DNA from: Rana temporaria
Taxonomy: Eukaryota; Chordata; Amphibia; Anura; Ranidae
Length of the DNA stretch: 64,000 nucleotides
Assembly: GCF_905171775.1 (NCBI RefSeq)
Contig: NC_053494.1
Span: 196,819,044-196,883,043, forward strand
Direction: 5' to 3'
Shown here piece by piece: positions 33,159 to 44,267 of the stretch. The stretch's first letter is position 1, and each line of letters opens with the position of its first letter. The notes beneath the pieces are model-generated. The model saw only the letters and a list, made by a program, of their open reading frames with translations. It was not told the DNA's origin and did not search any database. The position numbers were made by a program, and so were the translations under genes.

Positions 33159-33307
33159 CAGGGGTCTCCAAACTATGGCCCCCCCAGTTGTTTAGGAACT
33201 ACAATTCCCATCATGCCTTCTAGTGTCTGTGAATGTCAGAGTTTTACAATGCCTTATGGGATGTGTAGTTCTGCAACAGCTTGAGGACCGTTGTTTGGAG
33301 ATCTCTG
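33159..33307. mobile_element. Small hAT MITE, first of a pair
   Basis: CAGGGGTCTCCAAACT and TTTGGAGATCTCTG are inverted ends. The 8-bp TSD GTCTAGAA is at 33151-33158 and 33308-33315. The interior is partly palindromic (AACTACAATTCCCATCATG and its inverse). Confidence 0.85.
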
Positions 33308-33315
33308 GTCTAGAA

Positions 33316-33535
33316 CAAGCTTTCTCAACCAGGGTTCTGTGGAAACCTAAAATTCCTTCAAAGCATGTTAGGGGTTCATTGAGCAATAAGCCACACACAT
33401 AAGGAGCTTTATCCCCTGGTGACCATCAAACTAATGTATCGTGAGCATTGGATAGAACAATTATCATCAGGGGTTCCTTGAGTTCGGAAAACTATTTCAA
33501 GGGTTCCTCCATATTAAAAAGTTTGAGAAAAGCTG
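33316..33535. mobile_element. Small hAT MITE, second of a pair sharing the same TSD
   Basis: The ends CAAGCTTTCTCAACC and GTTTGAGAAAAGCTG are inverted and the unit is flanked by GTCTAGAA at 33308-33315 and 33536-33543. It is unrelated to its neighbour, yet abuts it with a single shared TSD copy. Confidence 0.8.
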
Positions 33536-33669
33536 GTCTAGAACATTCAGAGACCTCCACCTCTCCCATTTACCCCTCACTTTCATACAGTCTCTGTCAA
33601 GCCATCAAGCCACATTTCACAAATCAAAAATACCCACCACCAGCCAATTAGTCACTCCATTCTGTATAC

Positions 33670-34013
33670 CAGGGGTGCCCAACCTTTTGAAGAGCAAGGG
33701 CCACTTAAGCGACTTGGTTACTGGTCACGGGCTACAATGAGTGGAGTGGGTGGATGGCAGCCCACTCGGCTCTATAGAGCCCACTCTACTCTCAGCACAC
33801 CAAACTCGTAGGTAATAGAAGTCAGTGCAGGTAACCCAAGAACCACTGCAGAATAGATATGCCCATATATACACTGTGATTTTAGTAATAAACTTACCTT
33901 TAATAACAGTATTCTATTCTATTTTATTCCATCCCAGAGCAGGAGGTCGTGGGCCACAGCAGAGGGCTCCGCGGGTCACATGTTGACCCCGGGTCACTGG
34001 TTGGGCACCCATG
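33670..34013. mobile_element. hAT MITE with exact 8-bp TSD
   Basis: CAGGGGTGCCCAACC and GGTTGGGCACCCATG are inverted ends; CTGTATAC is duplicated at 33662-33669 and 34014-34021. Confidence 0.85.
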
Positions 34014-34136
34014 CTGTATACAATGAATCTGCCCCAGGCTTCCAATGGACTGCCAGCAATGGCCAAGCAGAATCCACAGAAGGGCCTAGTGTGTGTGGAT
34101 GGAGTGACTGACTTGTTGCAGTTCAACTTCGATCTC

Positions 34137-34243
34137 AGGTGAGTAATACATAATGAGCTAGTATGCTATGCATACTAGCTCATTATGCCTTTGTCTTGCA
34201 GGTGTTAGTTTTTTTTTTCAAAGTGGGTTTACAACCACTTTAA
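34137..34243. mobile_element. Right half of a T2-like element
   Basis: A short palindrome (CATAATGAGCTAGTATG and its inverse), a CTTGCAGG piece and the end GGTTTACAACCACTTTAA match the right part of 60020-60410. The left half is missing. Confidence 0.6.
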
Positions 34244-34449
34244 GTGACTAAAAATTACAACTAGATATATAAAAAAAAAAACGTCCTTTGGACTTTGCAG
34301 TCATTTTGATCTTAATCAAAAGATGTTGGTGCCAGGACCCTGAAGGTTTGATATCTGGCATAGAGAAACCTGTCATAAGAAAGGTAAGAATGCAAATAAG
34401 TTGTTAAGTTCACATAAGGGAGTGTTGGGATTACAGGAACCGATGAAGC
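34244..34449. other. No recognisable feature
   Basis: This is the left flank of the LTR element; its last four bases AAGC are the target duplication. Confidence 0.4.
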
Positions 34450-35347
34450 TGTGGTGGAAATTTGAAGATGTATTTAATATGTATTGTCATAATGGCACCC
34501 AGTCTTAGTACTGTCACAACCCGCTCTAAATAGAACTGACTGGGGCAGTCTGAGGCTGGTTGAATCTCGTCTGGTAGTAGAAAATGTCTTGAGGTCGGAG
34601 TGTGATGTTTGCGGCGTGGGCGTATGTCCGCTAACGAGGGGCCCTCTGTGCATTTAGCACCGACGATCGTTGAGGAGGGGATGCGCTCACTCCGCGAGCA
34701 CACTAGTGGTTATGGACAGATGTGCGCTCTTATCTGGGTCTTGTCTGATCAGCAGGGCTTGCGATTCGTAGCGTACGCCTGTAGATAGCTTCCTTTCCAC
34801 CTTAATAAGGGTATAATCTGGATATGCATTATTCTATGGAATGGCGCAGATTAGGATTCTATCAGGCGATTAATATGAGAGCTTATGATCGGTTAGAGGC
34901 AGGGGGGGCACTCCCTGCCACGCCCATAAGCCTTTAGCAGCATTGTATGTACTTCTATGCATTGTATTGTATCCATTGTATTATATTCTATTCATGTATT
35001 CTATGGGACTTCCTGTTAGAAGGAACGTCCTTATATGGTGTTAGCTGTGTCAGTGGAACATCATGTGTTAACCACTCCCATGAGGGAGGTGTTTAATGGG
35101 TGCAGTGAGCACTTCCTGTTTTGGGTAAATAAAGGGGGCTTGGCTGAGCCAGGAATGGCAGTCATGCTGGCAGAATGATATGAGAACAAGCTGGTGGTGG
35201 TGTCTCTTTGTATGAATGGCAGAGAATGATGGTGAGTGAATCTATTTAGCTTAATTATGGATTATTTCATTAAGACTGGATTCTGTGCTTTATAGCACAG
35301 GGCAAAATGGCGCTGTGCTCTGCGTACGGCCTAATTTTGCCACCACA
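34450..35347 (+). repeat. 5' LTR
   Basis: 898 bp with TG...CA edges and an inverted TGTGGTGG/CCACCACA pair. A poly-A signal AATAAA is at 35128-35133. Compared with the 3' LTR it has one more G in a G-run near 34907 and single-base changes near 35086, 35265 and 35270. Confidence 0.9.
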
Positions 35348-35349
35348 GA

Positions 35350-35367
35350 TGGCGAGCCAGGTAGGAG
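35350..35367 (+). promoter_or_regulatory. Primer-binding site, tRNA-Arg-like
   Basis: TGGCGAGCCAGGTAGGAG begins two bases after the LTR. From memory of the vertebrate tRNA-Arg(ACG) 3' end, about 16 of 18 positions are complementary, including the first 11. Confidence 0.6.
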
Positions 35368-35461
35368 CAGACTGGGCCCCTTTGGGTATCGGTTATGTTC
35401 CGATGCGTGGGGGGACTCTGCTCTGCGAAAAGATCAAATTTCTTGTCTTTTTGAAATAATC

Positions 35462-35645
35462 GATTGTGTGTATGTGTGCGATTGGACGTGTGTATGTGTG
35501 CGATTGGACGTGTGTGCGATTGGACGTGTGTATGTGTGCGATTGGACGTGTGTGCGATTGGACGTGTGTATGTGTGCGATTGGACGTGTGTATGTGTGCG
35601 ATTGGACGTGTGTGCGTGTGCGATTGGACGTGTGTGCATGTATGA
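35462..35645 (+). repeat. Tandem repeat in the leader of the LTR element
   Basis: About eight units built on GCGATTGGACGTGTGT, alternating with or without TATGTGT, follow the primer site by about 95 bp. They keep both strands open for about 100 codons (35285-35692 plus, 35331-35654 minus), which I regard as an artefact of composition. Confidence 0.85.
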
Positions 35646-37621
35646 TTTTGTCATGGACTAAAAGTTTGATTTGGATGTGTGTGTGTGTTTAGGATTGGAT
35701 ATGTGTATGATTGCGTGCGTTTGTGAAATCGAGTGGATTTGATTGTACATGTATGTATGAATTATGTGTGTATGCCTGGATGCTGTATGATTGAACAGGT
35801 TGAAGTTATGTGCCCATGGTATACAGTAAAGCTGTTTGGAAAAGCTATTGTGTAAGACAGCAGCATTATGCCATGTGCTTTAATGGGGGAGGGGTGATTT
35901 GTTTGGTGTGCCATGAGGCTTGGGGGGGGATGGGCAACCAGCATGGCTGTCCCATCACTGAGTCAAAGTTGGTAACCCTCTGTATGGCTTGTTACATGAG
36001 CATGAAAAGTTTTTTTTTAAGGTTTTAAATGTGACCTCACTGTGAATTTCTTAAATGGCTTGTTATGAAAGGTGATGCCGTAGTTTGTACATGAGCTTTG
36101 AGAAAAGTGTTTTTGTTTTAATGTTGCGCATGTATCTGAAATTTTTTGAATGTGCTGTGTTGGCAAAAGGTCCGATTTGAAGCAGCCTCAAATGCGGCTC
36201 TGGGAGGGAGGGGTGACTAGTGTTGAATCCCTGGGCTCATTGTGAGGGGTTCCCACCATAAAAAGGTCCGATTTGAAGGAGCCTAAAGTGTGTGCCTTGT
36301 TGGTTGGTTGTTTTTAGAAAATGTTTTTAATGTTCATATTTGATGTTCCATGTGTTGTCTTTGTGGAGAGATTCTAGGCAGGTTTTTGAAAACTGCATCT
36401 GGCAGCCATTTTGTTTAATGCGATGGTTGTTTGGCGGCCATTTTGTGAGGTGCAGTCTGTTTGGTCTGTGGGTCATCCTGGGTCATCTTTTGGGTGTGAT
36501 ACCATGTGACCGCAGTGGAATTTCGCAGCCTTTGGGGCAGGTTTTTGTTTTCCTTTGTGTAGTATGGTCTGTCCATTGGCAGACAGGTGCGAGGCGCAGT
36601 TCAAGCGTAAATGGCGCCATTGTTGCTGGCCATTTTTGAGATACAGTTTAAGCGCTATCTTTTGAATTGTGCTTGCGTGCTAGGGCTAATTTATATAAAA
36701 GATCTGACTAACCTACCGGCTGACTTTGCAGTATAAGAGTGGAGGCTTTTGTGTAAGAATTTCGTTTTTTGGTGAAAAGACTGCTTTGCATGCACTGAAT
36801 TTTGTTGGTGTTTGAATATTGAATATTTGGGGTCCTTGGCAATTCATTTGTATTTGAAGATCGTAGGGTCAGGGGGGGGGGGGGTCAACTCCTATTCTGC
36901 AGATGGGAGGAGATTGTTTTACCTTTCCTGAACCAAAAGAATTTTGTTTTAAAAGGAGAGAGGCAGAAGAGAGTCAGTTCTGGCTTTGTTTACTATTGGA
37001 TAATACTTCCAGGGGATATTTGTGGTCCATGGAGTTTTTTCTTGATGAAGATAGACTTCCCCTCCCCTCCCTCTTCCTGTCATTATGTAAATAAACCAGA
37101 ATTGGGTTTTATGAGCTGAGCATACAGCAGAAAGTCCTTTTTCAGCATCTATATATAAGCAGGAAGTCAGTGGGAGGAGTTTTTGAAGTCTTCCGAAAGA
37201 TTAACAATGAGACTTGTGTCCTGAAAGGACAACGGAAAATATTTTGGCGTTTAAAAGAGTGTTTTAAAGTTTAATTTCAGTCATTTTTGTGAAGTGTTAT
37301 ACTGTAAATACAGTTTTGGGTATTTTGGAGCAAACAGGAGGGCTTCACCATTACTGTTGTAATCTCTAGATGCAGACAGAAGCCACATTATTCTGCAGGT
37401 GGTAACTGGGCGTAAGTGTTCCGTGTGGTTTAGTCTGGCGACGCAGTGTATGGGATGCATACACTGTGAGGGGTAGAGGCCTAATTTGGGGGTTGATCTG
37501 TGGTTGTTGACGAATCATTTGGAATAGTTACTCTGTAGTTCTGTGCCAGGAGGGTTGGGACAACAAGCCATAGAGATGATGCCTCGGTTAGGGTTTTCTA
37601 GTTGAGGGACTGGACCAGATA

Positions 37622-38107
37622 GTGGTTGTAGTCCATCAATCCACCGTAGAAGAAGGCACCGGGCGGTGGTCCCCGAAATGGGTGCAACGGTTTCTCTCGG
37701 ACGCGGGAAGTAAGACGATAAGTCGATTTGAATCGCGTGGGAAGGAAGGCTTCCCACAGTCAGACGGTTACACGGTGCACAAAGCCCAGTTTTGGGGGCA
37801 AAGGCCTTTAGACCCCTTTAAAAGATTGCCAAGGATACTATTTGGGTATCCCTCTGGAGTGGATGTGGTTTCGCTGCGGTTTCAGAAATCTGTAATGATG
37901 AGTGTGGATGGAGGCGTGGTACACGCTTTGGTGACCCTCAAAGGAGAACGTTGTATAGCTGGTCTATGCAAGGCGCTCACGCTGTTCTCATATTTTCCCA
38001 TTGTATTTTCGTCTATTGCTGAAAGTGAAGGCAGATTTCCGGCTGGTTTTTGTTTTTTTCATTTTTGTTTTGGATACTATGAATATCTCCCCCACATTTG
38101 TATATGA
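37622..38107 (+). CDS. 161-codon open frame inside the LTR element, unrecognised
   Basis: This is the longest frame in the interior of the LTR element, on the sense strand. It begins with an ATG but has no motif that I know: no zinc knuckle, protease DTG or polymerase box. The C-terminal part is rich in F, Y and C because of T-rich DNA. It could be a decayed remnant or chance; no splice or start context supports expression. Confidence 0.15.
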   Translation: MVVVHQSTVEEGTGRWSPKWVQRFLSDAGSKTISRFESRGKEGFPQSDGYTVHKAQFWGQRPLDPFKRLPRILFGYPSGVDVVSLRFQKSVMMSVDGGVVHALVTLKGERCIAGLCKALTLFSYFPIVFSSIAESEGRFPAGFCFFHFCFGYYEYLPHICI

Positions 38108-40160
38108 ATGTTTGTGTGTAGTAACGTGAATATGTTCGAATTTACCGCGGCGATCCTCCGATGCATCGCGGCTGTAGTATTTTTGTAGAAACGGGGAAAG
38201 TAAGGGTTATAGAGGGTTTTGTTTGAATCGGTTTTGAAAGAATGTCATTGAAAATTTACAGGAATGTCATTTTTGTTTGCCATTCTCTGCAGGATAAATA
38301 TGAGGGATGAAGTAATGATTTCTGCTTATAAGTATTTTTCAGGTCCAAGAAGTTTCTGGAAGTGTTTGTACATAGAGAGCATGTGTATGTAGACAGCTGT
38401 ACACATGGATAAATACGAGTCTAAGAAGGTTTAAAGTATCATAGGCTATTTCATTGTTTCTTCTTCCTCCAGTCTGTAATGAGGAAGAAAATGGGGGGAT
38501 AAATAAATGTAAAAGTGACAGTTTTTCGAACTAATAACACTAATCTTTCTAATTCTAAATCAAGTTTGTGCCAAGACTGTCTTCCTTTGATGGAATTTGA
38601 ATCGGCAAGCAGCAGTCTGGTGAAGTAGGTTCCCATTTTAGATGAACCTGCCAATGGTTCCAGGTATTACAGGAGATGGTAAGCGATTACAGGCGATGGG
38701 GAGGCATGCACGGATTGTGCAGGGAACACAGTCCCGAGGTCGGGGTTATTGTCATAAGGTTTGTTTGGAGGTCAACCGAAACCAGGGTCGTACCCACCTC
38801 ACCAGCTGTCACGTCTTTTCTCAGGTGATGGGGTGAGTGCGATCACTGTAACATGAACTTCAAAGGGGTTCAGGAGAGTCTCTCCTGGACCCCGACACGG
38901 TAATTGGTTTTCATTTTTCCCAACCAGGTGACTGGGTCGTTTGTAAAGAAACTTGACGGATGAGACCACGCCAGCCACTGCAAGAAGCGGCTCAACTACA
39001 TCAAAGAAATTAGTAGTATCTTCGTTTTATTTTGTATTTGTTTGTTTAGTAAATTTTAGCAGAGGTAACGATGAAATACATCCCAAGTTATTATTTAAAG
39101 TCTATTCTATGACTATTTAAGAAAGTGAACGGGACGGATTGCGGGGTCTGTTCTGAGTCTCCACCGAGCTTTAGTGCCCAGCGATGACAGCGGTACATGC
39201 TATTTATGACGTTATGATTGGTATGAGGATTATTGACAAACTAGTGAAGACTCCGAGCAGACACTTGGCAATAGAATTTAATGAGATGTCTTTAGAGGGT
39301 AGAATTGTTTTTCGTTTTTATGTCTCTGCCTCTTGTTGGTTGGGTATCTATAGCTTATAAGGTAATTTAAGAGGTTCATGTGTGGTGGTGAAGCTGTCCC
39401 AGCATCCTATATCGCGGCCGATCGCAAGGATCTGATGGCACAAGAGAAAGTAGGAATGGCAGGGGCGGCTAGAAGGCACCAACCCCGACCAGGTCTGGGC
39501 ATGGTTTCCTGCATGTACAAGGTGGGGGGGCTTGAGCTTATGATACGATTGAACAATTCACACCTATTGAGGATGGAATGTTTCATATGACTGTTGAAGC
39601 TACAAGGAAGTTCTCGCGGTCCAAGGGCGATTTCTGGGAATTTACAAGTAAAGATTGTCATACCTGGATCGGGGATACTGGGAATTGGAGTTCAGGCCCA
39701 TATGGATAATGTTTGGGTCCCTGCAAGGCAGAGCCAGAGCTGTAGCTAAGTGAAGGTTGGGAATCTTTGGGGATTAATTTTTATTTTACAGCGGATCGTG
39801 GTTGATGGAAATGGGAATATATATATATACTCATGTGGTTTTTATTTCTATTCTTTCTATGTCGTGATGAGGCACTCCTGTTGCCTGATTGGACGCGTGA
39901 CCAGAGCCGGAGCAGATGACCACATCTTCCTTGATGAGACGCCCCGAAGCCGGACCCACGTACAAGACACAGAGGACCCCAGACCGATCTGCGATTACTA
40001 CAGCTCACCAAGTTGTGCCCTCCTTATAAGTCATCCCTCCTGAAGAACAGAGTCTACATGTCAAGCCGTGTTTTCCTTTTTATGGACTGTAAAGATTGAT
40101 TTAGTTTCTAGGTGTAAGAAGACTATCAAGATTGGAAGGACAATTGGGAGCAATATGACA

Positions 40161-40172
40161 AAAAGGGAGGAC
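40161..40172 (+). promoter_or_regulatory. Polypurine tract
   Basis: The purine run AAAAGGGAGGA ends one base before the 3' LTR, the expected place for plus-strand priming. Confidence 0.7.
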
Positions 40173-41069
40173 TGTGGTGGAAATTTGAAGATGTATTTAA
40201 TATGTATTGTCATAATGGCACCCAGTCTTAGTACTGTCACAACCCGCTCTAAATAGAACTGACTGGGGCAGTCTGAGGCTGGTTGAATCTCGTCTGGTAG
40301 TAGAAAATGTCTTGAGGTCGGAGTGTGATGTTTGCGGCGTGGGCGTATGTCCGCTAACGAGGGGCCCTCTGTGCATTTAGCACCGACGATCGTTGAGGAG
40401 GGGATGCGCTCACTCCGCGAGCACACTAGTGGTTATGGACAGATGTGCGCTCTTATCTGGGTCTTGTCTGATCAGCAGGGCTTGCGATTCGTAGCGTACG
40501 CCTGTAGATAGCTTCCTTTCCACCTTAATAAGGGTATAATCTGGATATGCATTATTCTATGGAATGGCGCAGATTAGGATTCTATCAGGCGATTAATATG
40601 AGAGCTTATGATCGGTTAGAGGCAGGGGGGCACTCCCTGCCACGCCCATAAGCCTTTAGCAGCATTGTATGTACTTCTATGCATTGTATTGTATCCATTG
40701 TATTATATTCTATTCATGTATTCTATGGGACTTCCTGTTAGAAGGAACGTCCTTATATGGTGTTAGCTGTGTCAGTGGAACATCATGTGTTAACCACTCC
40801 CATGAGGAAGGTGTTTAATGGGTGCAGTGAGCACTTCCTGTTTTGGGTAAATAAAGGGGGCTTGGCTGAGCCAGGAATGGCAGTCATGCTGGCAGAATGA
40901 TATGAGAACAAGCTGGTGGTGGTGTCTCTTTGTATGAATGGCAGAGAATGATGGTGAGTGAATCTATTTAGCTTAAATATGCATTATTTCATTAAGACTG
41001 GATTCTGTGCTTTATAGCACAGGGCAAAATGGCGCTGTGCTCTGCGTACGGCCTAATTTTGCCACCACA
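40173..41069 (+). repeat. 3' LTR
   Basis: 897 bp, almost identical to the 5' LTR. AATAAA is at 40849-40854. Confidence 0.9.
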
Positions 41070-41073
41070 AAGC

Positions 41074-41618
41074 TGACTGATGGTCCGTAGCACCTACACA
41101 CCATTGGTTAAAAAACTGACCCGGTTTGCCTTTGACCTAATCTTGGATTCTGCTTGTACCGCTTCTCATCACTTCCTGACCTCTGCTTCATCTACAGCTT
41201 TGATTCGGGTTATTAATTCTGTACCTCGCTGTCCTCTCATTGCTAACCTTGGCTTCCTATGTAACTACGCTTTCGCCTCTGATTCAGCTCAACGCTATTG
41301 TCGAGTGTCTGTAATGGCTGCATCTAACATCACCCCGGTGTGTTCCTGTTTCAAGCTCATTGGGAGCGCTAATGGACTCCATGTTCTCACTCTGAAGTGT
41401 AATTGGAGCTCTCCTTAAATCTCAGCTGGTTCTTCTCACAGTCCTGCTGTTCCTGACCAGATGTTCTGCTAAAGCTTCTAAGTCTCCAACCCAGGGTTCT
41501 GCCATCAACATCTACCACCACTCATCTACCTCCAGTACCTTAGCATTATCTGTCTAATTTCTAGTGATGCTTGGGCTGGAGATACAAAGGAGGCCAACCT
41601 TGTCATTTCAGTCTACTA
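41074..41618. repeat. Harbinger-like fragment, then unassigned sequence
   Basis: 41077-41128 (CTGATGGTCC and ACACACCATTGG) matches the middle of the 13127-13539 element. The rest holds a 112-codon plus-strand frame (41080-41418) that has no recognisable domain and overlaps the repeat fragment, so I do not call it a gene. Confidence 0.4.
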
Positions 41619-41846
41619 ATGCCGCGTACACATGATCGGGCTTTTGCCCTGCCAAAAGCACATCGGAATTTCCGACAAATTCCATCGGAGTAAAATAGAA
41701 AATGTTCTATATTTAAACTCTGATGGAATTCACCTGAATTTCTGATGGAAGTTCTCCAATGGGACTACACACACGGTCGGAATTTCCGATGGAAAAAGTC
41801 TGTCTGACTTTTTCCATCAGAAATTCCGAGCGTGTGTACGCCGCAT
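41619..41846. mobile_element. Short Harbinger-like MITE
   Basis: ATGCCGCGTACACA and GTGTGTACGCCGCAT are inverted ends next to TA. The interior is a palindrome around GGAATTTCCGA and TCGGAATTTCC. Confidence 0.65.
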
Positions 41847-41968
41847 TACAGATACGTGACAATTCGTATGAGGGTTACTGGGAGGGTAAGTGGTAGGATT
41901 AGGGTTACAGACAGGAATAATGTTAGGGTCACAGGGAAGGTAAGTGTGTGGGGTTATAGTGAAGCTTA

Positions 41969-42449
41969 GGCCCCGTACTCACGACCAAACATGTCTGCTG
42001 AAACTGGTCCGCAGACCAGTTTCAGCAGACATGTTTGGCCGTGTGTAGGCCCGAGCGGACCATTTTCGGGCGGATCGGACAGGTTTCCAGCGGACAACTG
42101 TTTCCTGGACTTGCTTTAAAACAGTCCGCTGGAAACCTGTCCGCCCGGACATGTACGGTCGTCTGTACAGACCTACCGTACATGTCCTGCCGCCCGCCAT
42201 CCCTCGCATGCGTCGAATGACTTCGACGCATGCGTGGAAGCATTTTAAAGGCAGGCCGCCCACGTCGCCGCGTCATTGTCGCGGCGACACCGCGGACACG
42301 CCCCGCATATTGTTTACGCGCGGACCTCTGTTTGATGGTGTGTACAGCCATCGAACAGAAGTCCCCGGGCAGTCCCCGGGCAGACATGTCCGATGAAAAC
42401 GGTCCGCGGACCGGTTTCATCGGACATGTATGCTCGTGAGTACTCGGCC
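41969..42449. mobile_element. Harbinger-like MITE, sister of 1168-1669
   Basis: It starts GGCCCCGTACTCACG and ends CGTGAGTACTCGGCC, flanked by TTA and TAA. The modules ACATGTCTGCTGAAACTGG, GTCGCCGCGTCATTGTCGCG and TTGTTTACGCGCGGAC are shared with the 1168 copy. Confidence 0.75.
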
Positions 42450-42473
42450 TAAGTGTTAGGATTAGCGGGAAAG

Positions 42474-42802
42474 TTAAAGCGGAGGTTCACCCTAAAACAA
42501 TTATATACCATTACATCATAGGCATGCGCACATAGGGTGTAAGGTGTGCCTGGGCACACCCTAATCACACTGTACTATGCAGATTCCCCCAGCTGCCTGG
42601 CTGCAGAGAAAGGGACTGGGGAATCCCTGTCCTCAATCCCTTTCTCTGTCTCAAAAGTTAGACATCAGGGGTCTGTTTAGACCACTGATATTTCACCAAA
42701 GGCCCCAAACAGGGCTCCTAAAAAAAAAAAACAGCATACTGTAGATGTCGAAAGTATGGTGGATGTAATGGTATATGTTTTTTTAGGGTGAACCTCCTTT
42801 AA
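42474..42802. mobile_element. T2-like MITE
   Basis: TTAA edges enclose AGCGGAGGTTCACCCT and AGGGTGAACCTCCT. The end sequence matches the right end of 56190-56858. Confidence 0.8.
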
Positions 42803-43642
42803 TGGGGGGGGGGGGGGGGCTAGGGTAGGACTGAACTTTTTATGCTGAAATTTGATATATCATTTTGATCTTCTAGTAAGTCAAGACTGGAAAATTAAGC
42901 ATAATCATGGATGACAGATTGCTGTGGAATAAAGATAATGGAAAGCTGCTAAAATGCCAAATATAAGACCAAAATTAGAATTGTGTGACTCACAGCTCTC
43001 GTGGAAAAGAATTACAAATGCTCTGGCAGGTAAAGCAGTTTTCATGCATGAATTTCAACTGTGCTAACTAGCTGATGGCCTTGAGTAGGGATGAGTGAAC
43101 TGAGCAATATTATGGGTAGCTGGGCACTGCCATGGAGAATGTTTACCAATGCAAAAAAAAAAGTTCCAACAAAGGGAGGGTGCATCCGAATGATGCATAA
43201 TTCGGCCAAATTCTGATTCGTTACAAAACTAATTGCACATATCTACTTACTAAACAACTTTTATTTTCGCTATAGCCCTTGGCATTCTGAGTGTGTTTGA
43301 CCAAATCATGTTCTTGTTGATAATTATACATGCTGTGTCATCGATGCTGGCCTGCCTTTGTGGAAAACCATAGTGCTCTGCAAACTAGTAATCTTCTGTA
43401 TCTGCATGTACATTCATTTTGTGTGAATGGGGTAAATTTAAATGTTAACAGGGTATGTTCTTTCAAAATATCAAGGAAGATGGATAATGATTATATGTAG
43501 GTGGTTAACCAACTACACTTACCAATAAAGACAGTGAATGTGGCGTGTGGTAATTGGCACAAGGTGAGCCGAGAGCATAAAAAAAAAATACTACATTATA
43601 TCTATTGGATGGCGATGATGATCATATGAAAAAAAATACTTA
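42803..43642. other. Mostly unassigned; possible hAT fragment at 43085-43255
   Basis: A poly-G run is at about 42804-42820. The stretch TTCGGCCAAATTCTGATTCG with GCACATATCTA loosely resembles the TTCG-rich hAT family. Nothing else is recognised. Confidence 0.35.
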
Positions 43643-44256
43643 TTAAAGTGGATGTAAAGCCACTCTCATCCTTTCTAATCTACTGCCATAGTGCTGATCT
43701 ATAAGGATATGGATGCCTCCTGCATGTATCCTCACCTGTCAAATGTCTCCCCTCTGTCTGTTATGAGAACTGAAAAACTGCAGATTCTGTGAGTAGGTCT
43801 GTTGTCTGGAGCTCTGTGGGTGGAGCCGTGATGTCAGTATGCTCCCCTCTCTCCTCTACACTCCCCTTGTCAACATGCACTAAACACAACACTAAATTCT
43901 GCTATGATCACTAACATCCAGTCAAAATACAGAAAAGTAACCACATGACTTCGGAAAAGGAGTGGGGTTTGGAATTAAAAAATAATGCCTGTATCCAGGC
44001 TAGTGCATGAGATATTTAAACTACCTGTAACTCACAGCAAGGGGGCGGACGGACTAAGGTTTTTCTCTGTAAGTCCGTTTTATTCCACTGAACAATAAAA
44101 GAGGATTGCTCGGAGCTGGATTAACTCTGTGTGGCAAGACTAGACATAAAAAAACAGTGAATAGGATTTCCTATCATCTGATGATAGGAAATCCTATACT
44201 GTACACTGTGACATCAAAAAATAAATAAAACGTTTTTGAGTTTACATCCACTTTAA
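43643..44256. mobile_element. T2-like element
   Basis: TTAA edges (43643-43646 and 44253-44256) flank AGTGGATGTAAA and TTTACATCCACT. An inner palindrome of ATTTCCTATCATC is near 44170-44200. Confidence 0.75.
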
Positions 44257-44267
44257 CTATAAATGTA

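Larger units (their letters stand above)
34450..41069 (+). mobile_element. LTR retroelement of 6.6 kb with near-identical LTRs and no recognisable gag, pol or env
   Basis: Two direct repeats of about 0.9 kb (34450-35347 and 40173-41069) both start TGTGGTGG and end CCACCACA. AAGC is duplicated at 34446-34449 and 41070-41073. A primer-binding site follows the left LTR and a purine-rich tract precedes the right one, so the plus strand is the sense strand. The LTRs differ at only about four places by eye, so the insertion is recent. The 4.8-kb interior has no frame above 161 codons and no reverse-transcriptase, integrase or zinc-knuckle motif. A 4-bp duplication would suit ERV1-like or some Ty3-like elements; it is most likely a non-autonomous partner of an autonomous element. 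Confidence 0.8.

Noticed and set aside
35285..35692. 135-codon frame and its minus-strand shadow in the LTR element
   Set aside because: They arise from the GCGATTGGACGTGTGT tandem repeat in the leader.
39925..39960. Fourth hammerhead-like motif (TTGATGA followed by CGAAGCC)
   Set aside because: No helix II can be formed between the two boxes and GAAAC is not present; similarity is limited to two short words.
41080..41418. 112-codon frame to the right of the LTR element
   Set aside because: It starts inside a Harbinger-like fragment and has no recognisable domain or splice context.
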